Assembly: GCF_002979975.1 (NCBI RefSeq)
Contig: NZ_PCQD01000001.1
Location: 434,001 to 498,000 of the forward strand
Length of the DNA: 64,000 bases
Direction: 5' to 3'
Source: Pseudomonas sp. MYb185
GTDB lineage: Bacteria > Pseudomonadota > Gammaproteobacteria > Pseudomonadales > Pseudomonadaceae
A program made the position numbers and the translations under genes. Shown piece by piece: positions 26,766 through 36,879 of this stretch (positions are counted from its first letter, which is position 1; every line of letters begins with the position of its first letter). Under the pieces are notes generated by a model. The model did not search any database. It saw only the letters and a program-made list of their open reading frames with translations, and was not told where the DNA came from.

Positions 26766-27692
26766 CTAGCGCCGTACTTTCAGACTGAACAGACCCTGCG
26801 GCCTGAACATCAGGATGATCACCACCACCAGCAGGGTGAGAACCTTGGCCATCGAGCCGCCCATGAAGAACTCGAGGATCGATTGCGACTGGGAAATGCT
26901 GAAGGCCGAGGCCACGGTGCCGAGCAGGCTGCCGGCGCCGCCGAATACCACCACCAGGAAAGTATCGACGATGTACAGCTGGCCGGAACTCGGGCCGGTG
27001 GAACCGATCATGGTGAAGGCGCTGCCGGCGACCCCGGCGATGCCGCAACCGAGGGCGAAGGTCAGGCGGTCGACCCGCGCGGTATTGATGCCCACCGCGC
27101 CGGCCATGGGGCGGTTCTGCACCACGGCACGCACCTGTTTGCCCCAGCGCGAGCGGTACATCAGGGCGGCGACGAACAGCGTGGCGAGGACCGCCAGGGC
27201 CATGACGAACAGGCCGTTGATCGGCACCTCGATCATGTCGGTGAGTTGATAGGAGCCCATCAGCCAGTCGGGGATCACCACGCCGACCTCACGGGCGCCG
27301 AAGATCGAGCGATAGGTCTGCTGCATGATCAGGCTCAGGCCCCAGGTCGCCAGCAGGGTGTCCAGCGGGCGGTGATAGAGGAAGCGGATCATGCTCCATT
27401 CGACCAGGGCTCCGAGTAGCGCTGCGGCGAAGAAGGCGAAGACGATGGCGAACAGGAAATACGAGCCGAACAGTTGGGGAAAGTGGCTGGCGAACAGGTT
27501 GGAGGTCATGTAGGTGACGTAGGCACCGAGAATCATGAACTCCCCGTGCGCCATATTGATGACCCCCATCTGGCCGAAGATGATGGCCAGGCCCAGGGCC
27601 ATGAGAACAAAGACCGCAAACAGAATCAGACCGGCAAACCCCTGCATGGCAAAGATCGCGGACAGCTCGGCGGCAGAGAAATCAGAGAACAT
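26766..27692 (-). CDS. urtB: Urea/amide ABC transporter permease UrtB
   Basis: This 308-residue LivH-like permease has the conserved INMAHGEFMILGAYVTYM region near residues 45-62 and about eight membrane segments. It is 13 bases before urtC. It is of the short UrtB type (no long N-terminal periplasmic extension). Confidence 0.9.
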   Translation of the reverse strand: MFSDFSAAELSAIFAMQGFAGLILFAVFVLMALGLAIIFGQMGVINMAHGEFMILGAYVTYMTSNLFASHFPQLFGSYFLFAIVFAFFAAALLGALVEWSMIRFLYHRPLDTLLATWGLSLIMQQTYRSIFGAREVGVVIPDWLMGSYQLTDMIEVPINGLFVMALAVLATLFVAALMYRSRWGKQVRAVVQNRPMAGAVGINTARVDRLTFALGCGIAGVAGSAFTMIGSTGPSSGQLYIVDTFLVVVFGGAGSLLGTVASAFSISQSQSILEFFMGGSMAKVLTLLVVVIILMFRPQGLFSLKVRR

Positions 27693-27743
27693 GGTCCTTC
27701 CTCCGGCGATATGAACAGGGATGGCGGCACCGGTGGTGCCAGA

Positions 27744-27765
27744 CCCGCACCCCGAAGGGTGCGGG
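27744..27765 (-). other. Stem-loop between urtA and urtB
   Basis: CCCGCACCC and GGGTGCGGG form a 9-base stem with a CGAA loop in the 84-base gap between urtA and urtB. Such hairpins after a binding-protein gene commonly stop part of transcription or protect the message, giving more binding protein than permease. Confidence 0.6.
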
Positions 27766-27776
27766 CCGGGGCGCGG

Positions 27777-29054
27777 TTACTGGTAACCGGCGGGGAACGG
27801 ATCGGGCTCCATCAACTCTTCGGTCTCGTGGACAACCTTGAACTGACCATTACGCTGGGCGTGGCCGATGCGGCCCTTGGACCACAGGTGATGGTTTTCA
27901 TGGATACGCACGTAGCCTTCAGGCGCGGTGTTCAGCTCGATATCCGGTGAGGCGGCACGCACCTTGTCGACATCGAAGGAACCGGCGGCTTCGACCGCGG
28001 CTTTCCACAGCCAGGGCCCGAGGTAGGCAGCCTGGGTCACGTCACCGATAACGGCATCGGCACCCCAGCGCTCCTTGAAGGCCTTGACGAAGGCTTCGTT
28101 GTTCTCGTTCGGCAGGCTCTGGAAGTACTTCATCGAGGCATAGGCACCTTCGATGTTCTCGCCACCGATACCGAGGATTTCATCCTCTGTCACCGAGATG
28201 GTCAGCAGGGAGAAGTCTTCCTTGGTCATGTCCAGGCCAGCGGCCTTGAGCTGGCGGTAGAAGGCCACGTTGGAGCCACCGACCACCGAGGCGAAGATCA
28301 CATCCGGCTTGCGCAGGCGGATACGGTTGATCACCGAGTTGAAGCTGGTGTGACCGAGCGGGAAGTAGTCCTCGCCGACCACCTGGCCACCCAGATGCTG
28401 TTCGATGTGGGTACGGGCGATCTTGTTCGAGGTCCGTGGCCAGATGTAGTCCGAGCCGATCAGGTAGAAGGTCTTGGCACCCTTGTCCTCGGCTACCCAG
28501 TCCAATCCGGCCAATACCTGCTGGGTGGCTTCCTGGCCGGTGTAGATGACGTTGGGCGACTGCTCCAGGCCCTCATAGAAGGTCGGATAGTAGAGCATGC
28601 CGTTGTAGCGCTCGAAGATCGGTAGTACCGCCTTGCGTGAGGCTGAGGTCCAGCAGCCGAACACTGCGGCTACCTTGTCCTGGCGCAGCAGCTTGTTGGA
28701 ACGGTCGGCGAAGGTTGGCCAGTCGCTGGCGCCGTCTTCCTGGATATATTCGATCTTGCGCCCCAGCACACCACCCATGGCGTTGATCTGTTCGATGGCG
28801 AGAATTTCCGCCTGTACCGAGCCTTCCTCACTGATCGCCATGGTGCCGGTGATAGAGTGCAGAATGCCGACCTTCACCGTGTTGTCGGTGACCGCCAGGC
28901 CGGTGGTATTGACCTCGGCGGTGGCGGGTGCCGCAGCTTGCACTGCCATTGGCATGCTCGCCATCATTACTGCGGCGGTGATCGCCGTGACAGTGGTGGA
29001 GAGAAACTTGCGGCGTGTCTGCTTGAATGGCCTGGAGTCGTTGGAGTGATCCAT
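27777..29054 (-). CDS. urtA: Urea/short-chain amide-binding protein UrtA
   Basis: This 425-residue solute-binding protein of the UrtA/AmiC type (Peripla_BP_5) has VGILHSITGTMAISE near the mature N-terminus and the later blocks VFGCWTSASRKAVLP and YPTFYEGLEQSPNVIYTG. ATG 29054 is chosen because GAGGAAG precedes it; the open frame extends 41 codons upstream without a start signal. The leader carries TRRKFLS at 13-19, a twin-arginine motif, so export may be by Tat. It is the first gene of urtABCDE-amiE-amiB and is divergent from the sensor kinase gene. Confidence 0.92.
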   Translation of the reverse strand: MDHSNDSRPFKQTRRKFLSTTVTAITAAVMMASMPMAVQAAAPATAEVNTTGLAVTDNTVKVGILHSITGTMAISEEGSVQAEILAIEQINAMGGVLGRKIEYIQEDGASDWPTFADRSNKLLRQDKVAAVFGCWTSASRKAVLPIFERYNGMLYYPTFYEGLEQSPNVIYTGQEATQQVLAGLDWVAEDKGAKTFYLIGSDYIWPRTSNKIARTHIEQHLGGQVVGEDYFPLGHTSFNSVINRIRLRKPDVIFASVVGGSNVAFYRQLKAAGLDMTKEDFSLLTISVTEDEILGIGGENIEGAYASMKYFQSLPNENNEAFVKAFKERWGADAVIGDVTQAAYLGPWLWKAAVEAAGSFDVDKVRAASPDIELNTAPEGYVRIHENHHLWSKGRIGHAQRNGQFKVVHETEELMEPDPFPAGYQ

Positions 29055-29399
29055 AGATGCTTCCTCGTTAACGGTTGAATCCTTCTGAATGGCTGTCACC
29101 GGTGGCAGCGCCGGCGACATCCACAGCGCCCACGTCTCGCATTCTGCGTAGCCTTCTCCAAACTGCCCATGCGACAAATACCCCAGCCGCCTACGTCATT
29201 TGACGCATGGCTGATACCGGCAAACAGGGGTAGGAGGAGCAGGATGCAGCGCGCTGGCATATATCTGGCATAGGTATGGGAAAGAGCGCTGGATTCCGGC
29301 CGGGGAGGGCGGATTCCAGGCTTGTCCAGATCGAGCATGCACCACGAAGGTGCAGGCCAGTAGGCCAGTGTCACCCGATCTGGCATCAAGGGGAGCAGC
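29055..29399. other. Divergent control region between urtA and the sensor kinase gene
   Basis: The 345-base gap holds the palindrome at 29192-29207 and no gene. I could not place reliable -35/-10 boxes and saw no good -24/-12 promoter. Confidence 0.5.
29192..29207. promoter_or_regulatory. 7-2-7 palindrome TACGTCA-TT-TGACGCA before urtA
   Basis: One mismatch breaks perfect symmetry. Nineteen bases (29188-29206) are identical to the fmdA upstream site, and an AT-rich CCCC-flanked stretch lies just to the left of both. It lies 138 bases before urtA and 193 bases before the divergent sensor gene, and so could control both. Confidence 0.6.
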
Positions 29400-32300
29400 A
29401 TGACCGCCAGACAACACATCTTCCGTGTGCGGCGCAGTTACAACCAGTGGGTGGCCAACGAGACGCTGGAGGATTACGCCCTGCGCTTCACCGCCAAGAG
29501 CGCCCGGCGCTGGTCGGGGGCGAAGGTGGCGGGTACCGCGCTGGGGGCGATTTCATTCCTCGCGCTGGAGGCCATCGGCGGCGCCATTACCCTGCACTAC
29601 GGTTTCAACAATGCGCTGGCGGCGATACTGGCGGTGTGCACGGTGATCTTTCTCACCGCCATCCCGATCAGCTACTACGCCGCCCGCTACGGCGTCGACA
29701 GCGATCTGCTGACCCGCGGCGCGGGGTTCGGCTATATCGGTTCGACCATCACCTCGGTGATCTATGCCAGCTTCACCTTCATCTTCTTCGCCCTGGAAGC
29801 GGTGATCATGGCCATGGCCCTGGAACTGCTGTTCGGGGTACCGCTGGCGGCCGGCTATATTCTCTGCGCGGTGGTGATCATCCCGCTGGTTACCCACGGC
29901 ATCACCCTGATCAGCCGCTTTCAGCTATGGACCCAGCCGTTGTGGCTGGTACTGCAACTGCTACCGTTCGTGTTCATCATCTACCTGAACGTCAGCGCGG
30001 TGGAGGATTGGACCAGCTTCGCCGGCACCGAGCCCGGCAGCGGGCCGGACAATGGCGTCAGCCTGCTGATGTTCGGCGCGGCGGCGGCGGTGATGTTCGC
30101 GCTGATGGCGCAGATCGGCGAGCAGGTCGATTTTCTGCGTTTTGTCCCTGAGCCCAAAGAGGGCCGGCGCCTGCGCTGGTGGGCGGCGGTCATGGCGGGC
30201 GGCCCCGGCTGGGTACTGCTTGGTGCGCTCAAGCTGCTGGCCGGCTCGTTCCTCGCGGTACTGGCGCTCAACCACGCCATCCCCCTGGAGGAAGCCGCCG
30301 ACCCCACGCGCATGTACATGGTCGCCTTCGGCTACCTGACCAGCTCACCGCAGGTGGCGCTGGCGCTGGCCGGCATCTTCGTCATCATCTGCCAGGTCAA
30401 GATCAACGTCACCAATGCCTATGCCGGCTCCATCGCCTGGTCCAACTTCTTCTCGCGGCTGACCCACAGTCATCCCGGCCGGGTGGTGTGGCTGGTGTTC
30501 AACGTCAGCATCGCCCTGCTGGTGATGGAGCTGGGCGTCTACCGCGCGCTGGAGGAAACCCTCGGTTACTACGGCATCATCGCCACCGCCTGGGCCGGCG
30601 CCCTGGTGGCCGACCTGGTGATCAACAAGCCGCTGGGGCTGTCGCCACCACATATCGAATTCAAGCGCGCGCACCTGCATGACATCAATCCGGTCGGTGT
30701 CGGCGCCATGCTGCTGGCGACCCTGATCGGCATGCTCTGTTTTACCGGCACCTTCGGCGAGGTGCCGCGGGCCCTGGCGCATTTCATCGCGCTGGGCACC
30801 GCGCTGCTGACCGCGCCGCTGATCGCCTGGTGGACCAAGGGCCGCTATTACCTGGCGCGCCAGGTGATCCGCATCCAGCCGGACAGCGACGGCCGGCTGG
30901 CCTGCTGCATCTGCGAGAACCGCTTCGAGACCGAGGACATCACCCACTGCCCGGCCTATGGCGGGCATATCTGCTCGCTGTGCTGCTCGCTGGATGCGCG
31001 CTGCGGCGATTACTGCAAACCGGGCGCCGACTATGCCGCCCAGCTGCGCCGCCTGTTGCGCCTGCTGCTGCCGGAGCGGCTGATGCCGCGGGTCGGCTCG
31101 CGGGTCGGGCATTTTCTCGGGCTGTTGCTGCTGATCAACGGCCTGACCGCGCTGATGCTGTCACTGATCTACTACCAGACGCCGTTCATCGATGCCGACA
31201 CCCAGGCCCAGGCGCTGCTGGGCACCACCCTGTGGAAGGTGTTCTTCATCCTGCTGATCATCACCGGGGTGATCAGTTGGCTGTTCGTGCTGGCCCATGA
31301 AAGCCGGCGGGTGGCGCAGGAGGAGTCGAACCGGCAGAACCGTCTGCTGCTGGAGGAAATCGGGGCCCACAAGGTAACCGACCGCGCCCTGCAGGAGGCC
31401 AAGGAGCATGCTGAGGCGGCCAACCAGGCCAAGAGCCGCTACCTGACCGGTATCAGCCACGAACTGCGTTCGCCGCTCAATGCGGTGCTCGGCTACGCCC
31501 AGCTGCTGGAGCAGGACCCGCAGATTCCCGAACAGCGCCGGCCGGCGCTGACGGTGATCCGTCGCAGCGGCGAGTATCTGGCCGACCTGATCGAGGGGCT
31601 GCTGGACATCTCCAAGATCGAGGCCGGCCGGCTCGAATTGAACCTGAGCGAGGTACGCATCGACCTGCTGCTCGATCAACTGGTCAACATGTTCCGTCTG
31701 CAGGCCGAGGACAAGGGGCTGGCCTTCCACTTCGACTGTCCGGACCGCTTGCCGCGCTGGGTGCGTACCGATGAAAAGCGCCTGCGTCAGATCCTCATCA
31801 ACCTGCTGTCCAACGCCATCAAGTACACCGAGCGTGGCGGGCTCAGCCTGACCGTCGGCTACCGCAGCGGGGTCGCCGAGTTCACCGTCAAGGATACCGG
31901 CGAAGGCATCCGCGACGAGGATTTCGAACGCATCTTCCAGCCCTTCGAACGGGTGCGCAACCCCGGCTCCACCGCCTTCGGCACCGGCCTGGGGCTGACC
32001 ATCACCAAGTTGCTGTGCGACATCATGGGCGGCGATATCAGCGTCCAGAGCACGCCGGGGCAGGGCAGCCAGTTCAAGGTCGCCCTGCTGCTGTCCAGTA
32101 CCCGTGGTGAAGGCCGCGGTGAGCTGCCGGCCAGCCAGCCGCCACGGGGCTATGCTGGTGAGCCCAGGCGCATTCTGGTGATTGACGACGAGGACTCGCA
32201 CCGCCAGTTGATGAACAGCCTGCTCACACCGCTTGGCTTTCAGGTCACCACCCTGGCCAACCCGCTGCTGGCCGTCGAGCTGGTGCGCAGTCAGCGTGTC

Positions 32301-32771
32301 GACCTGATCCTGCTCGATCTGAACATGCCCGGCATGGACGGCTGGAGTCTGCTGCAACAGCTGCGTGGGCAGGGTTGCAAGGCGCCGGTCATCATTCTCT
32401 CGGCCGATGCCGCCGATGGCGGCCAGTTGCAGCAGTCAGCGTTGCACGATGGTTATTTCATCAAGCCGGTGCCACTCAATCCGTTGCTGGAACAGATCGG
32501 CCAGTTGCTCGAATTGCACTGGCATCATGCAAGCGCTGCGCCCCAACCGGAGCTCATCGCCTCCACTGCCGCGCCGCCGGTCACCCGGCAGCAGTTGCGC
32601 GGGCTGGCCGAAATTGGCCACCGCAAGGGACTGCTCGAGGCGCTGTACCAGTTGCGTGAGCAGGATGCCGAACATGCCGCCTTCTACAGCGAGTTGATCC
32701 GCCTGGCTGACGCCTTCCAGTTCGACGCCATACGCCAGCGCCTTCAGGTAAACGACCATGAATACCCGTAA
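29400..32771 (+). CDS. NCS1-permease-like hybrid sensor histidine kinase
   Basis: This 1123-residue fusion starts with a polytopic domain resembling NCS1 purine/cytosine permeases (about residues 40-490), then a short Cys-rich segment (about 500-545; CCICENRFE, CPAYGG and CSLCCSLDARCGDYCKP), two membrane segments (about 570-640), a coiled linker, a HisKA domain (GISHELRSPLNAVLGYAQ, His near 687), a HATPase (NLLSNAIKYTE near 801, then DTGEG and GTGLGL) and a receiver (LLDLNMPGMDG, Asp near 972). A short C-terminal tail follows. It probably senses a nitrogenous ligand through the permease-like part and signals to the next gene, which it overlaps by 14 bases. Confidence 0.85.
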   Translation: MTARQHIFRVRRSYNQWVANETLEDYALRFTAKSARRWSGAKVAGTALGAISFLALEAIGGAITLHYGFNNALAAILAVCTVIFLTAIPISYYAARYGVDSDLLTRGAGFGYIGSTITSVIYASFTFIFFALEAVIMAMALELLFGVPLAAGYILCAVVIIPLVTHGITLISRFQLWTQPLWLVLQLLPFVFIIYLNVSAVEDWTSFAGTEPGSGPDNGVSLLMFGAAAAVMFALMAQIGEQVDFLRFVPEPKEGRRLRWWAAVMAGGPGWVLLGALKLLAGSFLAVLALNHAIPLEEAADPTRMYMVAFGYLTSSPQVALALAGIFVIICQVKINVTNAYAGSIAWSNFFSRLTHSHPGRVVWLVFNVSIALLVMELGVYRALEETLGYYGIIATAWAGALVADLVINKPLGLSPPHIEFKRAHLHDINPVGVGAMLLATLIGMLCFTGTFGEVPRALAHFIALGTALLTAPLIAWWTKGRYYLARQVIRIQPDSDGRLACCICENRFETEDITHCPAYGGHICSLCCSLDARCGDYCKPGADYAAQLRRLLRLLLPERLMPRVGSRVGHFLGLLLLINGLTALMLSLIYYQTPFIDADTQAQALLGTTLWKVFFILLIITGVISWLFVLAHESRRVAQEESNRQNRLLLEEIGAHKVTDRALQEAKEHAEAANQAKSRYLTGISHELRSPLNAVLGYAQLLEQDPQIPEQRRPALTVIRRSGEYLADLIEGLLDISKIEAGRLELNLSEVRIDLLLDQLVNMFRLQAEDKGLAFHFDCPDRLPRWVRTDEKRLRQILINLLSNAIKYTERGGLSLTVGYRSGVAEFTVKDTGEGIRDEDFERIFQPFERVRNPGSTAFGTGLGLTITKLLCDIMGGDISVQSTPGQGSQFKVALLLSSTRGEGRGELPASQPPRGYAGEPRRILVIDDEDSHRQLMNSLLTPLGFQVTTLANPLLAVELVRSQRVDLILLDLNMPGMDGWSLLQQLRGQGCKAPVIILSADAADGGQLQQSALHDGYFIKPVPLNPLLEQIGQLLELHWHHASAAPQPELIASTAAPPVTRQQLRGLAEIGHRKGLLEALYQLREQDAEHAAFYSELIRLADAFQFDAIRQRLQVNDHEYP

Positions 32772-33675
32772 CCGTATCAGCGATACCGTACTGATCGTCG
32801 ATGATGCGCTCGATAGCATCCGCATGCTCAACGACGTGCTGGAAAACGCCGGCATGACCGTGCTGGTGGCTCTGGAAGGCGCCCAGGCGCTCAATATCAG
32901 CCGCAATATCACCCCCGACATCGTGCTGCTCGATGCGCTGATGCCGAACATGGATGGTTTCGAAACCTGCCGCCAGCTCAAGCGCAATCCCGCGCTGGCG
33001 GACGTGCCGATCATCTTCATGACCGGGCTGAGCGACACCGAGCATGTGGTCATGGGCCTGAACGCTGGCGGTGTCGACTACGTCACCAAGCCGATCAACC
33101 CGGATGAGCTGATCGCCCGCATGCAGGTGCACCTGGCCAACGCCCGCATCGCCCAGAGCGCCCGCCAGGCGCTGGACCAGACCGGCCAGTATCTGTTTGC
33201 GGTAGATCAGGGCGGGCAGATGCTGTGGGCCACGCCACAGGTGCATCAGCGGCTGCATCAGGCCGGTTATGGCCAGGCCGACGATCTGGCGGTGCTGGCT
33301 GACGAGCTGGGCATCTGGCTGAGCCACCAGCCGCAACCCGGCCATCATCTGGCGCCACAACGCGCCGGTGCGGACGGACCATCGATCGAGTTTCTGGCCC
33401 GCGTTTCCGCCCAGGAAAATCTGCTGCGCCTGATAGATGACCCGCGCAGTTCGGATGCCAGTGGTCGTCTGCGTGAAGCCCTTGGCCTGACCGGTCGTGA
33501 AGCCGACGTCATGCTGTGGATCGCCAATGGCAAGACCAACCGCGAGATCGGCCAGATCCTCGACATGAGCCCGCGCACGGTGAACAAGCATCTGGAGCAG
33601 GTATTTCGCAAGCTCGGCGTGGAGAACCGCACGGCGGCGGCTGCCGCTGCGATCAGGTGTCTGGCGCGGTTCTGA
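32758..33675 (+). CDS. Response regulator with receiver and LuxR-type DNA-binding domain
   Basis: This is a 305-residue protein. The receiver (about 8-130) has the phospho-acceptor Asp in LLDALMPNMDGF and the Lys in TKPIN. A middle region of about 100 residues follows, then a LuxR/NarL helix-turn-helix (about 240-300; LTGREADVMLWIANGKTNREI). The gene starts inside the 3' end of the sensor gene. It is the likely partner of that sensor, and of the 7-2-7 palindromes before urtA and fmdA. Confidence 0.88.
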   Translation: MNTRNRISDTVLIVDDALDSIRMLNDVLENAGMTVLVALEGAQALNISRNITPDIVLLDALMPNMDGFETCRQLKRNPALADVPIIFMTGLSDTEHVVMGLNAGGVDYVTKPINPDELIARMQVHLANARIAQSARQALDQTGQYLFAVDQGGQMLWATPQVHQRLHQAGYGQADDLAVLADELGIWLSHQPQPGHHLAPQRAGADGPSIEFLARVSAQENLLRLIDDPRSSDASGRLREALGLTGREADVMLWIANGKTNREIGQILDMSPRTVNKHLEQVFRKLGVENRTAAAAAAIRCLARF

Positions 33676-33695
33676 GCCTGAAGTAGAGCCTCCAC

Positions 33696-33714
33696 TGTCC
33701 AAACCGGTCAGGCA
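33696..33714. promoter_or_regulatory. 19-base motif shared with the 53.6 kb operon
   Basis: TGTCCAAACCGGTCAGGCA differs in two bases from TGTCCAAAACAGTCAGGCA at 53611-53629. Here it lies 215 bases before the MFS start, in a gap without genes; there it lies before the beta-oxidation operon. The spacing of TGTCC and GTCA suits an activator such as an AraC protein; one is encoded at 36880. Confidence 0.4.
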
Positions 33715-33928
33715 AATCGATCTTTCCGAACATTGATCACCGAGCCCGCCGCTCTACTATGGATGACATTCAGGTGCCGCTCGCCCCGCACAGGGGCGCG
33801 TCATCCAGCGCGACACAATCATCGCTATTCGACGCACTGCCTCCAGCGGTTGAGGCGGCAGGCGCGTGCACCTGAAAAAAAGGGCCTACAGGCCCAACAA
33901 CAAGAACAAGATAAAGGAAGTACAACTT

Positions 33929-35272
33929 ATGCAATCGGTGAACGTGTACGAGCTTACAGGCAAGTCGAAATTCAACCGTTTCCACGGACTCATTCTGTTC
34001 TGGTGTGTGCTCATCCTGATAATCGACGGCTATGATCTGGCCGTGGTAGGGGCCGCGCTGCCTGCGATCATGGACGATATGGGCGTCGATGCCACCAGCG
34101 CCGGGATCATGGCCGGTTCGGCGCTCCTCGGTACCATGTTGGGTGCCATGTTCCTCGGGACGCTGGCCGACCGCATAGGCCGGCCGAAGATGATCGCGAT
34201 CTGCGTGGCGCTGTTCAGCCTGTTCACCGCAGCCTCGGGCCTGACCAGTGACCCGGTCAGCTTCAGTATTACGCGTTTTCTCGCCGGCCTGGGCATCGGT
34301 GGGGTGCTGCCGGTGATGACCGCGCAGATGAGCGAATTTTCCCCCGCCAAGTTGCGCGCACGACTGGTAACCCTGGTGTTTGCCGGTTATTCCGTGGGCG
34401 GCATCCTGGTCGCCTTGACTGGCAAGCAACTGATCGAAAGCCATGGTTGGCAGTCGGTATTCTATATGGCCGGCCTGCCGGTGCTGCTGATTCCCTTCAT
34501 TCTCAAGAGCATGCCCGAGTCGATGACCTTCCTGCTCAAGAAAGGCCGTCAGCAAGAGCTGCGGACGATTGTGCAGAAGATCGAGCCGCAACTGGCCGTC
34601 ACCCCGCAAACGGTCTTCGTCGGGCTGGATGCAACGGCGGCCAAGCAGGATACGCCGGTGCGCAATCTGTTCCGCGAAGGCCGTGGTTTCAGCACGGTCA
34701 TGATCTGGACCGCCTTCATGACCGGCCTGTTCATGGTCTATGCCCTTAATTCCTGGCTGACCAAGCTGATGGCCATGGCCGGTTTCAGCCTCGGTTCGGC
34801 GCTGAACTTCGTGATCGTGTTCAACATCGGTGCCATCGTCGGCGCGGTCGGCGGTGGCTGGCTCAGCGACCGGCTGAATATCAAGCATGTACTGGTGGTC
34901 TTCTATCTGGTCGGTGCCGTGGCCCTCACCGCACTGGGCTATACCCGCTCCACCGGCCTGCTGTTCGTCATGGTGTTCATCGTTGGTGCCTCGACGCTGG
35001 GTACCCAACTGCTGGCCTATGCCTACGCCGGCGACTTCTATCCGCTGTCGATCCGCTCCACCGGCGTCGGTTTCGCCTCGGGGGTAGGGCGCATCGGAGC
35101 CATAGTGGCGCCCATCCTGATCGGCTGGCTGGTATCGCTGAGCCTGCCGCTGGAACACAACTTCATGGCCATCGCCGTGGCCGGGGTGCTGGGTGCCATG
35201 GCCGTGACCATGGTCAACCAGTCACGTTCCGACTCCGCACGGGTACGGGAAGCGACAGCCCTGAGTAACTGA
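33929..35272 (+). CDS. MFS transporter, aromatic acid:H+ symporter type
   Basis: This 447-residue protein has twelve membrane segments and the AAHS family marks: DGYDLAVVGAALPAIM in helix 1, ADRIGRPKM in the 2-3 loop, and GGVLPVMTAQMSEF. BenK and PcaK belong to the same family. ATG 33929 is chosen with AAAGGAAG upstream; an in-frame ATG at 33866 would add 21 residues without a signal. It probably takes up an aromatic or related acid, in keeping with the neighbouring porin and acyl-CoA synthetase. Confidence 0.85.
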   Translation: MQSVNVYELTGKSKFNRFHGLILFWCVLILIIDGYDLAVVGAALPAIMDDMGVDATSAGIMAGSALLGTMLGAMFLGTLADRIGRPKMIAICVALFSLFTAASGLTSDPVSFSITRFLAGLGIGGVLPVMTAQMSEFSPAKLRARLVTLVFAGYSVGGILVALTGKQLIESHGWQSVFYMAGLPVLLIPFILKSMPESMTFLLKKGRQQELRTIVQKIEPQLAVTPQTVFVGLDATAAKQDTPVRNLFREGRGFSTVMIWTAFMTGLFMVYALNSWLTKLMAMAGFSLGSALNFVIVFNIGAIVGAVGGGWLSDRLNIKHVLVVFYLVGAVALTALGYTRSTGLLFVMVFIVGASTLGTQLLAYAYAGDFYPLSIRSTGVGFASGVGRIGAIVAPILIGWLVSLSLPLEHNFMAIAVAGVLGAMAVTMVNQSRSDSARVREATALSN

Positions 35273-35324
35273 CCGCAACAATTCACAGGTTTGCGCCCCG
35301 GTGGGGTGTCGTCGAGAGGCCGAT

Positions 35325-35352
35325 CTGGGGTGTAGCGCGCCTGCGCTACGCC
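35325..35352. repeat. REP-like hairpin, copy 1
   Basis: GTAGCGC and GCGCTAC pair around GCCT; a 26-base stretch starting at 35327 is identical to 58597-58622. Both copies lie just after a gene's stop codon region. Confidence 0.65.
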
Positions 35353-35479
35353 TGATCCCGGCAGAGCCAAAGCCCGTCGTCGAGTCGATTGCGACCCGGT
35401 CCGATCGCGGCCCGAGCCGCTCGACAACCCAGGCGATACACGCCTGGCTCATACAAACAACAAAAATGGTATCGGTAAC

Positions 35480-36742
35480 ATGTTCAAGAACACACTCAAG
35501 ACGCTGCTGGTTTGCGCCATGGCAGCACAGGCGCCGGTGGCGCTGGCGGATTTTTTCGGGGACGCCAAGGCCAGCCTCGAGCTGCGCAACTTCTACTACA
35601 ATCGGGATTTTCGCAATGAGGGCGCTGCCCAGTCCAAGCGGGACGAGTGGGGCCAGGGCTTCATACTCAACCTGCAGTCGGGATTCACCGAAGGTCGCAT
35701 CGGCTTCGGTGTCGACGCGCTCGGTACCCTCGGGGTCAAGCTGGATTCCAGCCCTGACCGCACCGGCTCGGGTATTCTGGCGCATGATTCCGAGCGCAAC
35801 GTGGCGGACGAATACAGCAAGGTGACGCTGACGGCCAAGGCGCGTGCGGGGCAAAGCGAGTTGCGGATCGGTGGTCTGCATCCCACCTTGCCGATGTTGT
35901 GGAGCAACAACAGCCGCCTGCTGCCGCAGATCTTCCGTGGCGGCATGCTGGTCTCCAATGACCTGGAGCCACTGAGCATCACCCTGTTGCGGGTGAACGC
36001 GGTCAAACAGCGCAATTCCACGGATTTCGAATCGCTGACGGCCTTCGGCTATGCGCCGGTCCGCGCCGACCATTACGATTACCTGGCCCTCGACTACCAG
36101 GCGCTATCGAGCCTGTCGCTCAGCTATCACCTCGCTGAGCTGAAGGACCTGTACCGTTCGCACTTCTTCGGCCTGAAGCTCGATCACCCGCTCGCCGCCG
36201 GCAGGCTGCTCTCGGACATCCGCTACTTCGATGCCAGCGACACCGGCAATGAAGGGCTGGGCGAGGTGGACAACCGTACGCTGAGCAGTTGGCTCGGCTA
36301 CAACCTGGCCGGCCATACCTTCGGCGGTGGCTACCAGAAAGCCTGGGGCAGCACGCCGTTTGCCTTCCTCAACGGTGCCGACACCTACCTGTTCGGCGAG
36401 TCGCTGGTCAGTACCTTCACGGCGCCGAAGGAGCGGGTCTGGTTCCTGCGTTACGACTTCGACTTCGCGCAGGCGGGGCTGCCCGGTCTGACTCTCGGGG
36501 TCAAGTATGTGAAGGGTGATCAGGTTGACCCGACGCTGCTGAATACCACCCAGGCCGCCGAGTTGCGTGCCCAGGGCCGTGACGGCAAGGAATGGGAGCG
36601 GGTCACCGATATTGCCTACCAGGTCCAGAGCGGTCCGCTCAAGGACTTGTCCCTGCAATGGCGCAACTCCACCAACCGTTCGACCTACGCCGATAGCGCC
36701 AACGAGAACCGCTTGATCGTGCGCTATACCTTCAATTTCTGA
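35480..36742 (+). CDS. OprD-family outer-membrane porin
   Basis: This is a 420-residue porin with a signal peptide (about 1-23, ending ALA), the OprD N-terminal pattern [13 protein letters not shown], and a C-terminal Phe ending (YTFNF) needed for assembly into the outer membrane. It probably admits organic acids. It follows the MFS gene by 207 bases and precedes the AraC gene. Confidence 0.85.
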   Translation: MFKNTLKTLLVCAMAAQAPVALADFFGDAKASLELRNFYYNRDFRNEGAAQSKRDEWGQGFILNLQSGFTEGRIGFGVDALGTLGVKLDSSPDRTGSGILAHDSERNVADEYSKVTLTAKARAGQSELRIGGLHPTLPMLWSNNSRLLPQIFRGGMLVSNDLEPLSITLLRVNAVKQRNSTDFESLTAFGYAPVRADHYDYLALDYQALSSLSLSYHLAELKDLYRSHFFGLKLDHPLAAGRLLSDIRYFDASDTGNEGLGEVDNRTLSSWLGYNLAGHTFGGGYQKAWGSTPFAFLNGADTYLFGESLVSTFTAPKERVWFLRYDFDFAQAGLPGLTLGVKYVKGDQVDPTLLNTTQAAELRAQGRDGKEWERVTDIAYQVQSGPLKDLSLQWRNSTNRSTYADSANENRLIVRYTFNF

Positions 36743-36879
36743 TTGAAGGGGCATGCGACCGGGGTAGCCGGATGGCTAATAGCGGTGCCCTGCACCCTGC
36801 GTTACACTCCGCGCTCAATTGATTGGTCCGACCAGTCGGAATCCCGCGGTTTTGCAGCGCAGCAGAGCAGGGGGCCGCT

